The position numbers were made by a program, and so were the translations under genes. The notes under the pieces are model-generated. The model had not been told where the DNA came from. It searched no databases and was given only the letters and a program-made list of their open reading frames with translations. From positions 1 to 56,443 of the forward strand of contig DATJPE010000036.1 in NCBI GenBank assembly GCA_035506535.1: a stretch of 56,443 nt of DNA, read 5' to 3'. The DNA is from Actinomycetes bacterium (GTDB taxonomy: Bacteria > Actinomycetota > Actinomycetes > DATJPE01). Of this stretch, positions 24,198 to 31,897 are shown one piece after another (positions within the stretch are counted from its first letter, which is position 1; the number at the start of each line of letters is the position of its first letter).

Positions 24198-27100
24198 GTG
24201 ACCCAGATCCCCCAGAACACCGCGAGCGCGCCGGCGTCGGACTCCCTCGACCCGCTCGTCCCGGGCGCGCTCCTCGACGACGAGGTCCTCGAGGACCTCC
24301 GTCGAGCGGAGCGGCTGGAGGCGCAGCGCCTGGAGGGCCGGCTCACCCGCCACGACGTGACGGCGGTCCTGGTCAGCCACAACGGCGCGCGCTGGCTGCC
24401 GTACGTGCTCACCGCCCTGGCCGATCTCACGCTGGCGCCCCAGCGGGTGGTCGCGGTCGACACCGGGTCCACCGACGCCAGCCGCCGCCTCCTCGCCGAC
24501 TCACTGACCGAGGCGGGGCTCATCGACGCCGGCCCGTCGACGCCGTTCGGGGCCGCGGTCGGCGAGGCCGTCCTTGCCTACGCCGGCGCGCCGGGGCTGC
24601 CCAGCCCCGAGGTCGACGCCCCGCGCGTCGGGTGGGTCTGGGTGCTCCACGACGACTGCGCTCCCGAGGCCGACGCGCTGCGGCACCTGCTGCTCGTCGC
24701 CGAGCGCAATCCGCGGGCCGGGGTGATCGGGCCCAAGGTCAGGGGGTGGCACGAGGGCCGGCGACTGCTCGAGCTCGGGGTCAGCGTGGGGCGGGGTGGC
24801 CGCCGGGAGACCTGGCTCGAGCGCGACGAGACCGACCAGGGCCAGCACGACCACCGCCGCGAGGTCCTGGCGGCGGGTTCGGCGGGGATGCTCGTGAGAC
24901 GAGACGTCTGGGACGAGCTCGGCGGCTTCGACCCGGCCTTCCCCATGTTCCGCGAGGACGTGGACCTATGCTGGCGGGCCTGGCGGGCCGGCCACGAGGT
25001 CGTCGTCGCGCCGGACGCCGTGGTCCACCACGTGGAGGCGGCGGCCCGCGGTCGCCGGCACGGCGAGGCGAGCTTCGCGGAGCGGCCGCACCGGGCCGAC
25101 CGGCGCTCGGCCCTCCTGCTCCTCCTGGGGAACCTGCCCGGGCGGCTGCTGCCCTGGACCTACCTGAGGCTCTTCCTCGGGTCCCTGCTGCGTGCCCTCG
25201 GCCTCGTCCTCGCCAAGGCGCCCGGCGAGGGGCTCGACGAGCTCGTCGCGATGGCGGCCGTCCTGGCCCGCCCGGACCGGGTCGTGCGGGTGCGGTCGCG
25301 GCGCAGAGGCTTGCGCGCCCGTCCCTGGGCGGAGATCAGGCCCCTGCTCGCACCGACCGGCCTGCATGTCCGCCAGGGGGTGGAGGCCGCCTTCGGCCTG
25401 CTGAGCCTTGGCGGCACTGCGGGCTCCGGCAGCGCCTTGGAGACCGGCCCCTCGGCGGACGGCGAGGAGCTGGTCGAGGCCGGGTCGGGTCCCTCCGCGC
25501 TGCGCCGCCTGTTCTCCCGCACCGGGACCTGGCTCGCCCTCGGCCTGCTGGCGGTCACTCTGGCTGCCGAACGCCGCCTGCTCACCGGCGGCGCGCTCCA
25601 GGGCGGCGCCCTGCTCCCGTCACCCGCCCGCGCCGCCGAGCTGTGGACGCGCTACGAGCAGGCCTGGCACGAGGTCGGTGTGGGGTCCTCGACGGCAGCG
25701 CCGCCGTACCTGGCCGTCCTGGTCGCCCCGTCCTGGTTGGTGTTCGGCCACGTCGGCTTCACCGTCTCGGTGCTGCTGCTCCTCGCGGTCCCGCTGGCGG
25801 GGCTGAGCGGGTACGTCCTCGCGAAGCGGCTCACCCAGCGTCGGCTGGTCGCCGTCTGGGCGGCGGCGACGTACGCGCTGCTGCCCCCGCTGACCGCCGC
25901 CGTCGCCGCCGGCCGGCTCGGGACGGCCGTGCTGGGCTGGCTGCTGCCCCTCCTGGTGCTCTCGGTGCTGGCAGCCCTGCGCGGCGGCAGCCGCTGGCCC
26001 CGCACCTGGGCCGCTGTGCTGCTGCTGACCGTGGGCGCAGCCTTCGTGCCGCTGCTGTGGGTCGCGAGCCTGCTGATCGCGGTAGCGGTGCTGCTCGTGG
26101 GCGCGATGCGGCGTGGCGTGCGCTCCCTCTGGCGTGGCCGGGCGGCGACCTCCCGGCTGCTCGTCTTGGTGCTCGTGCCACCGCTGCTGCTGCTGCCCTG
26201 GTCGGCGACCCTGGCGGCCCACCCGACGCGGCTGTTCCTGGAGGCGGGAGCACCCTCCCCCGGCACGGTCGACCCGACCCTGCCCGCCTGGGCCCTCGAC
26301 CTGGTCCAGCCGGGAGGGCCGGTCGCGGGGCCGCGATGGCTGTTCGCCGCGCTGGTGCTCGCCGCGCTCGCCTCCCTGCTTCGGCCCGACCGGCGGCGCC
26401 CGGTCGTGCTGGCCTGGGGGGTGGCCCTGGTCGGCCTCGGGCTGGCCGTGGCGGCCCTCGTCGTGCGGGCCCACGACGCCGACGGCGCCGCGACGGTGAT
26501 CCCCTGGCCCGGGGGCGCGACGCTCATCCTCGGCGGCGGACTGGTGGCGGCAGCCGTCGTCGGTGGCGATGGCCTGCGGGAACGGCTCGCGGCGCGCACC
26601 TTCGGCTGGCGGCAACCACTCACGGTGCTCCTGGCCCTGGCGGCCGTGCTGACGACCCTGGCCGCAGGGGTGGCCTGGGTCTCGCGTGGGGCCGGCGACC
26701 CCCTCACCCGCGGGCCTGCCGAGCTGCTGCCCCCGTACGTCTCGGCTACCAACGCCGGCCCGCGGCACCCGACCGCTCTCGTCCTCGAGGCCGGAGCCGA
26801 TGGGCAGGTGGCGTACTTCCTCGAGCGCGCCGAGGGCCCCCGGCTGGCCGACGCGGAGCTGGCCCCCTCGGCCGGCGCAGCGGGCGGACTCGACGAGCTC
26901 GTCTCCTCTCTCGCCGCGGGCGTGGAGAACAACGACTCGTCCCAGCGGCTGCTCCGCTACGGCGTCGCGTCGATCGTGGTGCTGCGCCCCATGCCGGCGA
27001 CGGTGGTCACCGCGCTGGACGAGACGCCGGGACTGGAGCGGCTGGCGTCCACCCACCACGCCGCGGTGTGGCGGGTCGCGGGACAGGCAGGGCGCGCGCT

Positions 27101-27491
27101 CCTGGTCACCCCCGGCGCTCCCGCGTCGAGCCTGCTGCTGAGCACGTCGACGCCGGAGGGACTCACGGCGAGCGTGCCCGACGGCCCCGCCGGTCGGTCC
27201 GTCGTGCTCGTGGAGGCGGCGGACCCCCACTGGCGGGCCACCCTGGACGGGGTGGCGCTGCGGCCCGTCGACGCGGGGTGGGCCCAGGGCTTCGCGCTCC
27301 CCGAGGGCGGCGGGAGCCTCGTCGTCGGCTACGACGCCTCCTCGAGGAACCGGGCGCTGGTGCTCCAGGGCCTCGGCGTCCTCGTCGTGCTCGTGCTGGC
27401 CTTGCCGGCGCGGCGGCGGCGCGAGGAGCCCGACGACGACCTGCCCCCGGAGCCGCTGCACGCGGCGCGACCCACCGGGGTGGCCCCGTGA
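24198..27491 (+). CDS. Giant membrane glycosyltransferase family 2 protein
   Basis: A 1097-residue protein. Residues about 50-330 are a GT2 domain: VTAVLVSHNGARWLPYVLTA, VAVDTGSTDASRRLL, WVLHDDCAPEADAL (DXD-like) and FREDVDLCWRAW (the ED catalytic segment). Residues about 430-860 hold about ten membrane helices in Leu/Val/Ala-rich blocks. The C-terminal 200 residues look extracytoplasmic, with no motif I recognise. Its stop overlaps the GTG of the DUF5719 gene by 4 bases. In actinobacteria this pair lies next to whiB2 and the mannose genes, so a mannose-using, possibly lipid-linked transfer is plausible. Start GTG 24198 is the first codon that keeps the domain whole; it lacks a ribosome binding site, so the true start is uncertain. 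Confidence 0.88.
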   Translation: MTQIPQNTASAPASDSLDPLVPGALLDDEVLEDLRRAERLEAQRLEGRLTRHDVTAVLVSHNGARWLPYVLTALADLTLAPQRVVAVDTGSTDASRRLLADSLTEAGLIDAGPSTPFGAAVGEAVLAYAGAPGLPSPEVDAPRVGWVWVLHDDCAPEADALRHLLLVAERNPRAGVIGPKVRGWHEGRRLLELGVSVGRGGRRETWLERDETDQGQHDHRREVLAAGSAGMLVRRDVWDELGGFDPAFPMFREDVDLCWRAWRAGHEVVVAPDAVVHHVEAAARGRRHGEASFAERPHRADRRSALLLLLGNLPGRLLPWTYLRLFLGSLLRALGLVLAKAPGEGLDELVAMAAVLARPDRVVRVRSRRRGLRARPWAEIRPLLAPTGLHVRQGVEAAFGLLSLGGTAGSGSALETGPSADGEELVEAGSGPSALRRLFSRTGTWLALGLLAVTLAAERRLLTGGALQGGALLPSPARAAELWTRYEQAWHEVGVGSSTAAPPYLAVLVAPSWLVFGHVGFTVSVLLLLAVPLAGLSGYVLAKRLTQRRLVAVWAAATYALLPPLTAAVAAGRLGTAVLGWLLPLLVLSVLAALRGGSRWPRTWAAVLLLTVGAAFVPLLWVASLLIAVAVLLVGAMRRGVRSLWRGRAATSRLLVLVLVPPLLLLPWSATLAAHPTRLFLEAGAPSPGTVDPTLPAWALDLVQPGGPVAGPRWLFAALVLAALASLLRPDRRRPVVLAWGVALVGLGLAVAALVVRAHDADGAATVIPWPGGATLILGGGLVAAAVVGGDGLRERLAARTFGWRQPLTVLLALAAVLTTLAAGVAWVSRGAGDPLTRGPAELLPPYVSATNAGPRHPTALVLEAGADGQVAYFLERAEGPRLADAELAPSAGAAGGLDELVSSLAAGVENNDSSQRLLRYGVASIVVLRPMPATVVTALDETPGLERLASTHHAAVWRVAGQAGRALLVTPGAPASSLLLSTSTPEGLTASVPDGPAGRSVVLVEAADPHWRATLDGVALRPVDAGWAQGFALPEGGGSLVVGYDASSRNRALVLQGLGVLVVLVLALPARRRREEPDDDLPPEPLHAARPTGVAP

Positions 27492-28969
27492 GCCCCCGTG
27501 GCCGGGGCCTCGCCCTGCTGGGCGGCGCGGTGGCCCTCGCGACGGCGATGACGGCCTACGGCGCCACCGCGCGGCCGGCCCCGCCGACACCGGCGACGCC
27601 CACGACGGTCCCGGTGGCCGCCTCCGTTCGGGTCTGCCCGACGACTCCGCCCGTGACCGCCCCGGTGTCGGTGACCCACCTCGCCGCGGCGACGCTGCCT
27701 CGCCCCCTCCTTCCGGCGCCGGTGTCGGCGGGCACGGCGGTCCTGACCCCGCTGTCCGGGTCCCGGAAGCCGTTGGTGGCCCTCGACGCCCCCGGGGCTC
27801 AGGGCAGCGTCGCGTCCACCGCCCACGCCGGGGTGAGCGTGCCGTCGGTGCTGCGCGCCCAGGGGTCCCTCGCCCCCGGCGCGGCGGTCAGCCAGGTGCG
27901 CTACGTGCGCACCGGCCCGCAGCGCAGCCTCACCGGGGAGCTGTGCCCCGCTCCGACCGGCAACGCCTGGTTCGTCGGGGGCTCGGGTGCGACGGGCCGG
28001 CTCACCACCCTCGAGCTGGACAACCCCGACGCGACGCCAGCGGTCGCGGACGTCCTGGTGTACGGCGAGCACGGCGAGGTGCCGGCCCCCGCCGGTCGCG
28101 GCGTCACCGTGGCGCCGCACGGGCACACGACGCTGCGGGTCGACATCCTCGCGCCCGGCCTGGCCCGGGTGGCGCTGCACGTCATGGTCCGCGCCGGGCG
28201 GCTGGCCATGACCGTCACGGACGCCCAGACGGCGGGCCTGCTCCCGCGCGGGGCCGATGTCGTCCCGCAGACGGCGGGCCCGGCGCGTCGGCTCGTGATC
28301 GCCGGTGTGCCCTCAGGCCTGCGGGGCAGCCGCAGCCTGGAGATCCTGGCGCCGGGGGACCAGGACGCCCTCGTCCGCGTGCAGGTGATCACGCGCCAGG
28401 GCCGGTTCACCCCCGACGAGCTGGCCGCCCTCGACGTCCCCGCGCACACGCTCACCCAGGCCCAGCTGATCTCCCAGGTCGGCAACGGCTCGGCCGGGCT
28501 GCTCATCACCTCCGACGTCCCCGTCGTGGCGGCGGTCCGCAACGTGCTGGGCGCGAAGGGGGCCGCGCCCGACGTGACGTACTCGGTGGCCTCGCGCGCC
28601 CTCAGCGGGCCGGTCCTCTCGCCGGGCATGTACAGCGGCCGGCGCTGGGTGAGCCGGCTGTTCCTCACGGCTGCGTCGACGACCGGGGCGGTGCGGGTGA
28701 CGCTGCTGCGCCCGGACGGGACGAGCCGGGCCACGACCGTCTCGGTCACGGGCGGGACCTCCCTCGAGCTCGTCCTCGGCGGCGCCGACCAGTTCGCCGC
28801 GACGGTGGCCCCCGTCGCCGGCACGGGGCCGGTCCAGGCCGCGGCCTGGCTGGAGTACGACGACCCGCTCGGCCAGGTGGCCACCCAGTGGCCGCTGGTC
28901 TCCAGTCCGCTCACGGACACCCTCCCCCCGGTGAGCCAGGATCCCGCCGTCGGCGTGCCGGACGGCTGA
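27488..28969 (+). CDS. DUF5719 family secreted protein
   Basis: A 493-residue predicted exported protein starting at a GTG that overlaps the glycosyltransferase stop. A hydrophobic N-terminal segment (GLALLGGAVALATAMTAYG) acts as signal peptide or anchor. The body is beta-rich with repeating blocks of about 90 residues: SGATGRLTTLELDNPDATP, then RRLVIAGVPSGLRGSRSLEI, then WVSRLFLTAASTTGAVRVTL. These look like tandem beta-sandwich domains. It has few cysteines (VRVCP and GELCP). No catalytic motif is visible. I recognise it as DUF5719 from this organisation and its partner gene. Translational coupling suggests the two work together at the membrane. Confidence 0.82.
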   Translation: MSPRGRGLALLGGAVALATAMTAYGATARPAPPTPATPTTVPVAASVRVCPTTPPVTAPVSVTHLAAATLPRPLLPAPVSAGTAVLTPLSGSRKPLVALDAPGAQGSVASTAHAGVSVPSVLRAQGSLAPGAAVSQVRYVRTGPQRSLTGELCPAPTGNAWFVGGSGATGRLTTLELDNPDATPAVADVLVYGEHGEVPAPAGRGVTVAPHGHTTLRVDILAPGLARVALHVMVRAGRLAMTVTDAQTAGLLPRGADVVPQTAGPARRLVIAGVPSGLRGSRSLEILAPGDQDALVRVQVITRQGRFTPDELAALDVPAHTLTQAQLISQVGNGSAGLLITSDVPVVAAVRNVLGAKGAAPDVTYSVASRALSGPVLSPGMYSGRRWVSRLFLTAASTTGAVRVTLLRPDGTSRATTVSVTGGTSLELVLGGADQFAATVAPVAGTGPVQAAAWLEYDDPLGQVATQWPLVSSPLTDTLPPVSQDPAVGVPDG

Positions 28970-28975
28970 TCCGGC
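28957..28975. terminator. Hairpin with the DUF5719 stop codon in the loop
   Basis: GCCGGA (28957-28962) and TCCGGC (28970-28975) form a 6-bp stem, and the TGA stop (28967-28969) is in the 7-base loop. It lies in the gap before the convergent gene ending at 29004. Confidence 0.5.
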
Positions 28976-29003
28976 CGCATCGGGTGCCCGTCACCTCGGC
29001 GCC

Positions 29004-29438
29004 TCAGTCCTCGCCGAGGGCGTCCGGGTCGACCTCCTCCGGCTCCATGCCCAGGAGGTCGGCGACGAGGCCGACCACGACCTGGTGGACGAGGTCGGCA
29101 CGCGGGCGGACCGGCCGGGCCCGCGTCTCGATCGGTCGCCGGTAGACGACCAGGCGGGCGGCCCTGGACCGTGTCCCCGGCTCCGAGCGGCCCAGCGGTA
29201 TCGGTCCGCCGGCGTCCCTCGGCTCGTCCGGCGGCACGTCCTCGACGAGCACCTCCACCCCGAAGAGCTGGTCGCCGAGGCGCTCGGACAGCCGGTCGAA
29301 CGCGTCGACGACGAGGTCGTCGAAGTGCTGCGAGCGGGTACGTCCGAGCGGGGCCCCCCGGGGAGCCAGCGGCCCCCGGACCCCCCGGTCGTGGCGGTCC
29401 CGACGACGTCGTCTCGAGGCCCCGCCGGCTGCGCCCAC
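29004..29438 (-). CDS. Metallopeptidase-family (zincin-like) protein with degenerate active site
   Basis: A 144-residue homologue of Rv3259, a family often labelled zincin-like metallopeptidase. Recognised blocks: RGPLAPRGAP, RSQHFDDLVVDAF, ARLVVYRRPIETRA, and the terminal helix DLVHQVVVGLVADLLG followed by MEPEEVDPDALGED. Active members carry HExxHH-type motifs in that helix; here it reads H118-Q-V-V-V, so the catalytic Glu and second His are absent. Proteolysis is unlikely. The GTG start at 29438 has TACGCT 6 bases upstream, a leaderless promoter mirrored by the divergent DUF3499 gene. This choice is preferred to a longer frame whose first 47 residues are unlike the family. Confidence 0.8.
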   Translation of the reverse strand: MGAAGGASRRRRRDRHDRGVRGPLAPRGAPLGRTRSQHFDDLVVDAFDRLSERLGDQLFGVEVLVEDVPPDEPRDAGGPIPLGRSEPGTRSRAARLVVYRRPIETRARPVRPRADLVHQVVVGLVADLLGMEPEEVDPDALGED

Positions 29439-29444
29439 CGCTTC

Positions 29445-29450
29445 AGCGTA
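29445..29450 (-). promoter_or_regulatory. Leaderless -10 element (TACGCT)
   Basis: On the minus strand TACGCT is followed by 6 bases and the GTG start at 29438. It faces the matching element of the divergent gene at 29518, about 60 bases away. Confidence 0.55.
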
Positions 29451-29505
29451 GGACGCGGCCGGCCCCCGCGCGGCGTGGCGACACCGCCGTGGGGCGCTGG
29501 GTGGG

Positions 29506-29511
29506 TACGGT
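29506..29511 (+). promoter_or_regulatory. Leaderless -10 element (TACGGT)
   Basis: TACGGT is followed by 6 bases and the GTG start at 29518, with no ribosome binding site. Confidence 0.55.
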
Positions 29512-29517
29512 CCGCGC

Positions 29518-29874
29518 GTGAGCCTGATCCGACGCTGCTCCCGCACCGCGTGCGGGCGCCCAGCGGTGGCGACGCTCACCTATGTCTACGCGGACTCGAC
29601 GGCGGTGCTGGGCCCGCTGGCGACCTATGCCGAGCCGCACTGCTACGACCTCTGCCACGAGCACAGCAGCCGGTTGACCGCTCCTCGCGGGTGGGAGGTG
29701 CTGCGCCTGGCGAGCGACCCGGAGTCCTTCCTTCCCTCCCGTGACGACCTCGAGGCCCTCGCCGCCGCGGTGCGCGAAGCCGCCGGCCCCCCCGAGCCGC
29801 CCGAGCCGGTCGCACCCCGGCACGAGCTGGGCCGGCGCGGGCACCTGCGGGTACTCGCCTCCGACGAGTCGTGA
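29518..29874 (+). CDS. DUF3499 family protein
   Basis: A 118-residue protein of the actinobacterial DUF3499 family (Rv3258c in M. tuberculosis). The N-terminal zinc-binding pattern is C7-x4-C12 (RRCSRTACGRPA) with H41-C42 and C46-H47-x-H (EPHCYDLCHEH). In between is TLTYVYADSTAVLGPLA, shared across the family. The C-terminus is Pro/Glu-rich. Function unknown; a small cytoplasmic zinc-ribbon protein, perhaps binding nucleic acid or another protein. Leaderless GTG start. Its TGA overlaps the start of the next zinc-ribbon gene, so the two are coupled ahead of manB. Confidence 0.85.
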   Translation: MSLIRRCSRTACGRPAVATLTYVYADSTAVLGPLATYAEPHCYDLCHEHSSRLTAPRGWEVLRLASDPESFLPSRDDLEALAAAVREAAGPPEPPEPVAPRHELGRRGHLRVLASDES

Positions 29875-30263
29875 GTGCCCCGCTCAAGGACCCCGCCGTC
29901 GGCGCCGATAGCCGTCGGGTCGCCGATGTCACCCGGACGGAGCAGCCCATGGCCAGCCGCAGCGCCTCCCTCGCCGCCCACGGGGATGCCCCGGCGCCCC
30001 GGCGGCGGCGCTCTGCCCGGGCGCCTCGGGTCCCCCTGGAGCCGGTACCCCTCGGGTCGCTCACCCAAAGCGGCGCCCGTGAGGGCGTGCGCTGCCGGGC
30101 ATGCGGCAGCGAGCGCGTCACCGCGCTGGCGATGACTCTCACCGACGGCACCCCGGTCCAGTTCCAGTCCTGCCACCGCTGCGAGCAGCGCACCTGGCTC
30201 GGGGCCGACGGTTCGGTGCTGCCGGTCGACCGGGTCCTCGACAAGACACGCAAGCTGCGCTGA
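29871..30263 (+). CDS. Small zinc-ribbon protein of unknown function
   Basis: A 130-residue protein starting at a GTG overlapping the DUF3499 stop by 4 bases; GTG 29875 is out of frame. The first 60 residues are disordered and basic (APRRRRSARAPR). Residues about 74-130 form a zinc ribbon with two CxxC knuckles, VRCRACGSERV and SCHRCEQRTW, joined by ALAMTLTDGTPVQFQ, ending VLDKTRKLR. The fold resembles TFIIS-type or RNA polymerase-associated ribbons, but no specific family is recognised. Its fixed place between DUF3499 and manB suggests a conserved actinobacterial partner. A shorter product from Met27 is possible. Confidence 0.78.
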   Translation: MSAPLKDPAVGADSRRVADVTRTEQPMASRSASLAAHGDAPAPRRRRSARAPRVPLEPVPLGSLTQSGAREGVRCRACGSERVTALAMTLTDGTPVQFQSCHRCEQRTWLGADGSVLPVDRVLDKTRKLR

Positions 30264-30313
30264 CCGCGGTCGCGCGGCCCGCCGCTGCCCGGCGGCCGGG
30301 ATCACGCTCCCGC

Positions 30314-30319
30314 TAGGCT
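30314..30319 (+). promoter_or_regulatory. Leaderless -10 element (TAGGCT) for the mannose operon
   Basis: TAGGCT is followed by 7 bases and the GTG of manB at 30327. There is no ribosome binding site. This would be the promoter of manB, Trm112-like, SIS, CDF and manA. Confidence 0.55.
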
Positions 30320-30326
30320 CCCCGCC

Positions 30327-31685
30327 GTGCGTGACCTGAGCCGGATCGTGAAGGCATACGACGTCCGCGGGGTCGTGCCGGACGAGCTCGACGAGGACCT
30401 CGCGCGGGCGGTCGGGGGGGCGTTCGTGCACGTCGTGGCTGCCGAACGGGTCGTGGTCGGGCACGACATGCGCCCGTCCTCACCCGCCCTGGTCGACGCG
30501 TTCGCGCAGGGGGCGAGCGCCGCCGGCGCTGACGTGATCCGGATCGGGCTGGTGAGCACCGACGCCCTCTACTTCGCCAGCGGCCACCTCGATGCGCCGG
30601 GAGCGATGTTCACGGCGAGCCACAACCCGGCTCGCTACAACGGCATCAAGCTCTGCCGCGCCGGTGCCGCGCCCGTGGGCCAGGACAGCGGGCTCGCCGA
30701 CATCCGCCGCCTCATCGAGGCCGACGCGGTGCCGGCGCCGAGCGCCCGGCCGGGGAGGGTGTCCGACACCGATGTGCTGCCCGGCTATGCCGACTACCTG
30801 CACGGGCTGGTCCCGCTGGCCGACATCCGCCCCTTGACCGTCGTCGTCGACGCCGGCAACGGCATGGGCGGGCTCACCGTGCCCCTCGTCCTCGCCGACC
30901 TGCCGGTCCGCGTGGTGCCGCTGTACTTCGAGCTGGACGGGACCTTCCCCCACCACGAGGCCAACCCGATCGAGCCCGAGAACCTGCGCGACCTGCAGAA
31001 GGCGGTGCTCGACCACGGTGCCGACCTCGGCCTGGCCTTCGACGGCGACGCCGACCGCTGCTTCGTCGTCGACGAGCGTGGACTGGTCGTGAACCCCTCG
31101 ACCCTGACCGCGCTGATCGCCGTCCGCGAGCTCGAGAAGGCCCCGGGCTCGGTGATCATCCACAACCTCATCACGAGCCGCTCGGTCCCGGAGGTGGTGC
31201 GCGAGCACGGCGGGACACCGATCCGTACGCGCGTCGGCCACTCCTTCATCAAGGCGGTCATGGCCGAGACCGGGGCGGTGTTCGGGGGCGAGCACTCGGG
31301 GCACTTCTACTTCCGCGACTTCTGGCGTGCCGACTCGGGCATGCTCGCCGCCCTGCACACCCTCGCGGCGCTGGGACGGACCCCTCCGGGGACCGTGCTC
31401 TCGGACCTGCTCGAGCCTTACGACCGCTACGTCGCCTCGGGCGAGATCAACTCCTCCGTGGCCGACCCGGCGGCGGTGACGGCCCGGGTCGAGGCGGCGT
31501 ACGCCGCGCCCGGGGTCGAGACCGACCACCTCGACGGGCTGACCGTGTCCACGCCGGAGTGGTGGTTCAACCTGCGACCGTCGAACACCGAGCCGCTGCT
31601 GCGGCTCAACGCCGAGGCGCGCGACCGCGCCACGATGGAACGCATCCGCGACGAGGTCCTCGCCGTGGTCCGGGAGGGTTCGTGA
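30327..31685 (+). CDS. manB: Phosphomannomutase / phosphoglucomutase ManB
   Basis: A 452-residue alpha-D-phosphohexomutase converting mannose-6-phosphate to mannose-1-phosphate (and probably the glucose pair). The catalytic phosphoserine is S98 in TASHNPARYNGIK. The metal loop is DGDADRC (239-245), the sugar-binding loop is GGEHSGHFYFRD, and the phosphate loop is RPSNTEPLLRLN. Full length for the family. It supplies mannose-1-phosphate to the guanylyltransferase at 19240. The leaderless GTG start is supported by TAGGCT. The stop overlaps the next gene by 4 bases; the whole set to manA is coupled in this way. Confidence 0.94.
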   Translation: MRDLSRIVKAYDVRGVVPDELDEDLARAVGGAFVHVVAAERVVVGHDMRPSSPALVDAFAQGASAAGADVIRIGLVSTDALYFASGHLDAPGAMFTASHNPARYNGIKLCRAGAAPVGQDSGLADIRRLIEADAVPAPSARPGRVSDTDVLPGYADYLHGLVPLADIRPLTVVVDAGNGMGGLTVPLVLADLPVRVVPLYFELDGTFPHHEANPIEPENLRDLQKAVLDHGADLGLAFDGDADRCFVVDERGLVVNPSTLTALIAVRELEKAPGSVIIHNLITSRSVPEVVREHGGTPIRTRVGHSFIKAVMAETGAVFGGEHSGHFYFRDFWRADSGMLAALHTLAALGRTPPGTVLSDLLEPYDRYVASGEINSSVADPAAVTARVEAAYAAPGVETDHLDGLTVSTPEWWFNLRPSNTEPLLRLNAEARDRATMERIRDEVLAVVREGS

Positions 31686-31897
31686 GCGACACACCGTTCG
31701 GGCTGGCGCCGTTCCTGCTGGAGATCCTGGTCTGCCCCGCCGACCACCATCCGGTGGCGGCGGATGAGGCAGCCGGCGTGCTGCGGTGCACGTTCTGCGA
31801 GACCACCTACCCCGTGCGGGACGGCATCCCGATCATGCTGATCGACGAGGCGACCCCTGGCCCGTCGGGGGTCGGCAACCCGGTGAGACCTGGATGA
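31682..31897 (+). CDS. Trm112-like protein
   Basis: A 71-residue Trm112 family protein, related to eukaryotic Trm112 which activates methyltransferases. Pattern: LEILVCPADHHPV, then LRCTFCETTYPVRDGIPIML. The second knuckle CTFC is intact. The first has a single Cys followed by PADHH instead of CPxC, so zinc binding may use a His or may be lost. In actinobacteria it usually sits between the mutase and the SIS isomerase, suggesting a role there, as yet unknown. GTG start and ATGA end overlap both neighbours. Confidence 0.85.
   Translation: MSDTPFGLAPFLLEILVCPADHHPVAADEAAGVLRCTFCETTYPVRDGIPIMLIDEATPGPSGVGNPVRPG

Noticed and set aside
24632-27487. Very long open frame overlapping the giant glycosyltransferase in another frame
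   Set aside because: It is out of frame with the GT2 gene, is rich in Arg/Pro/Ala and has no domains. It becomes real only from 27488, where DUF5719 begins.
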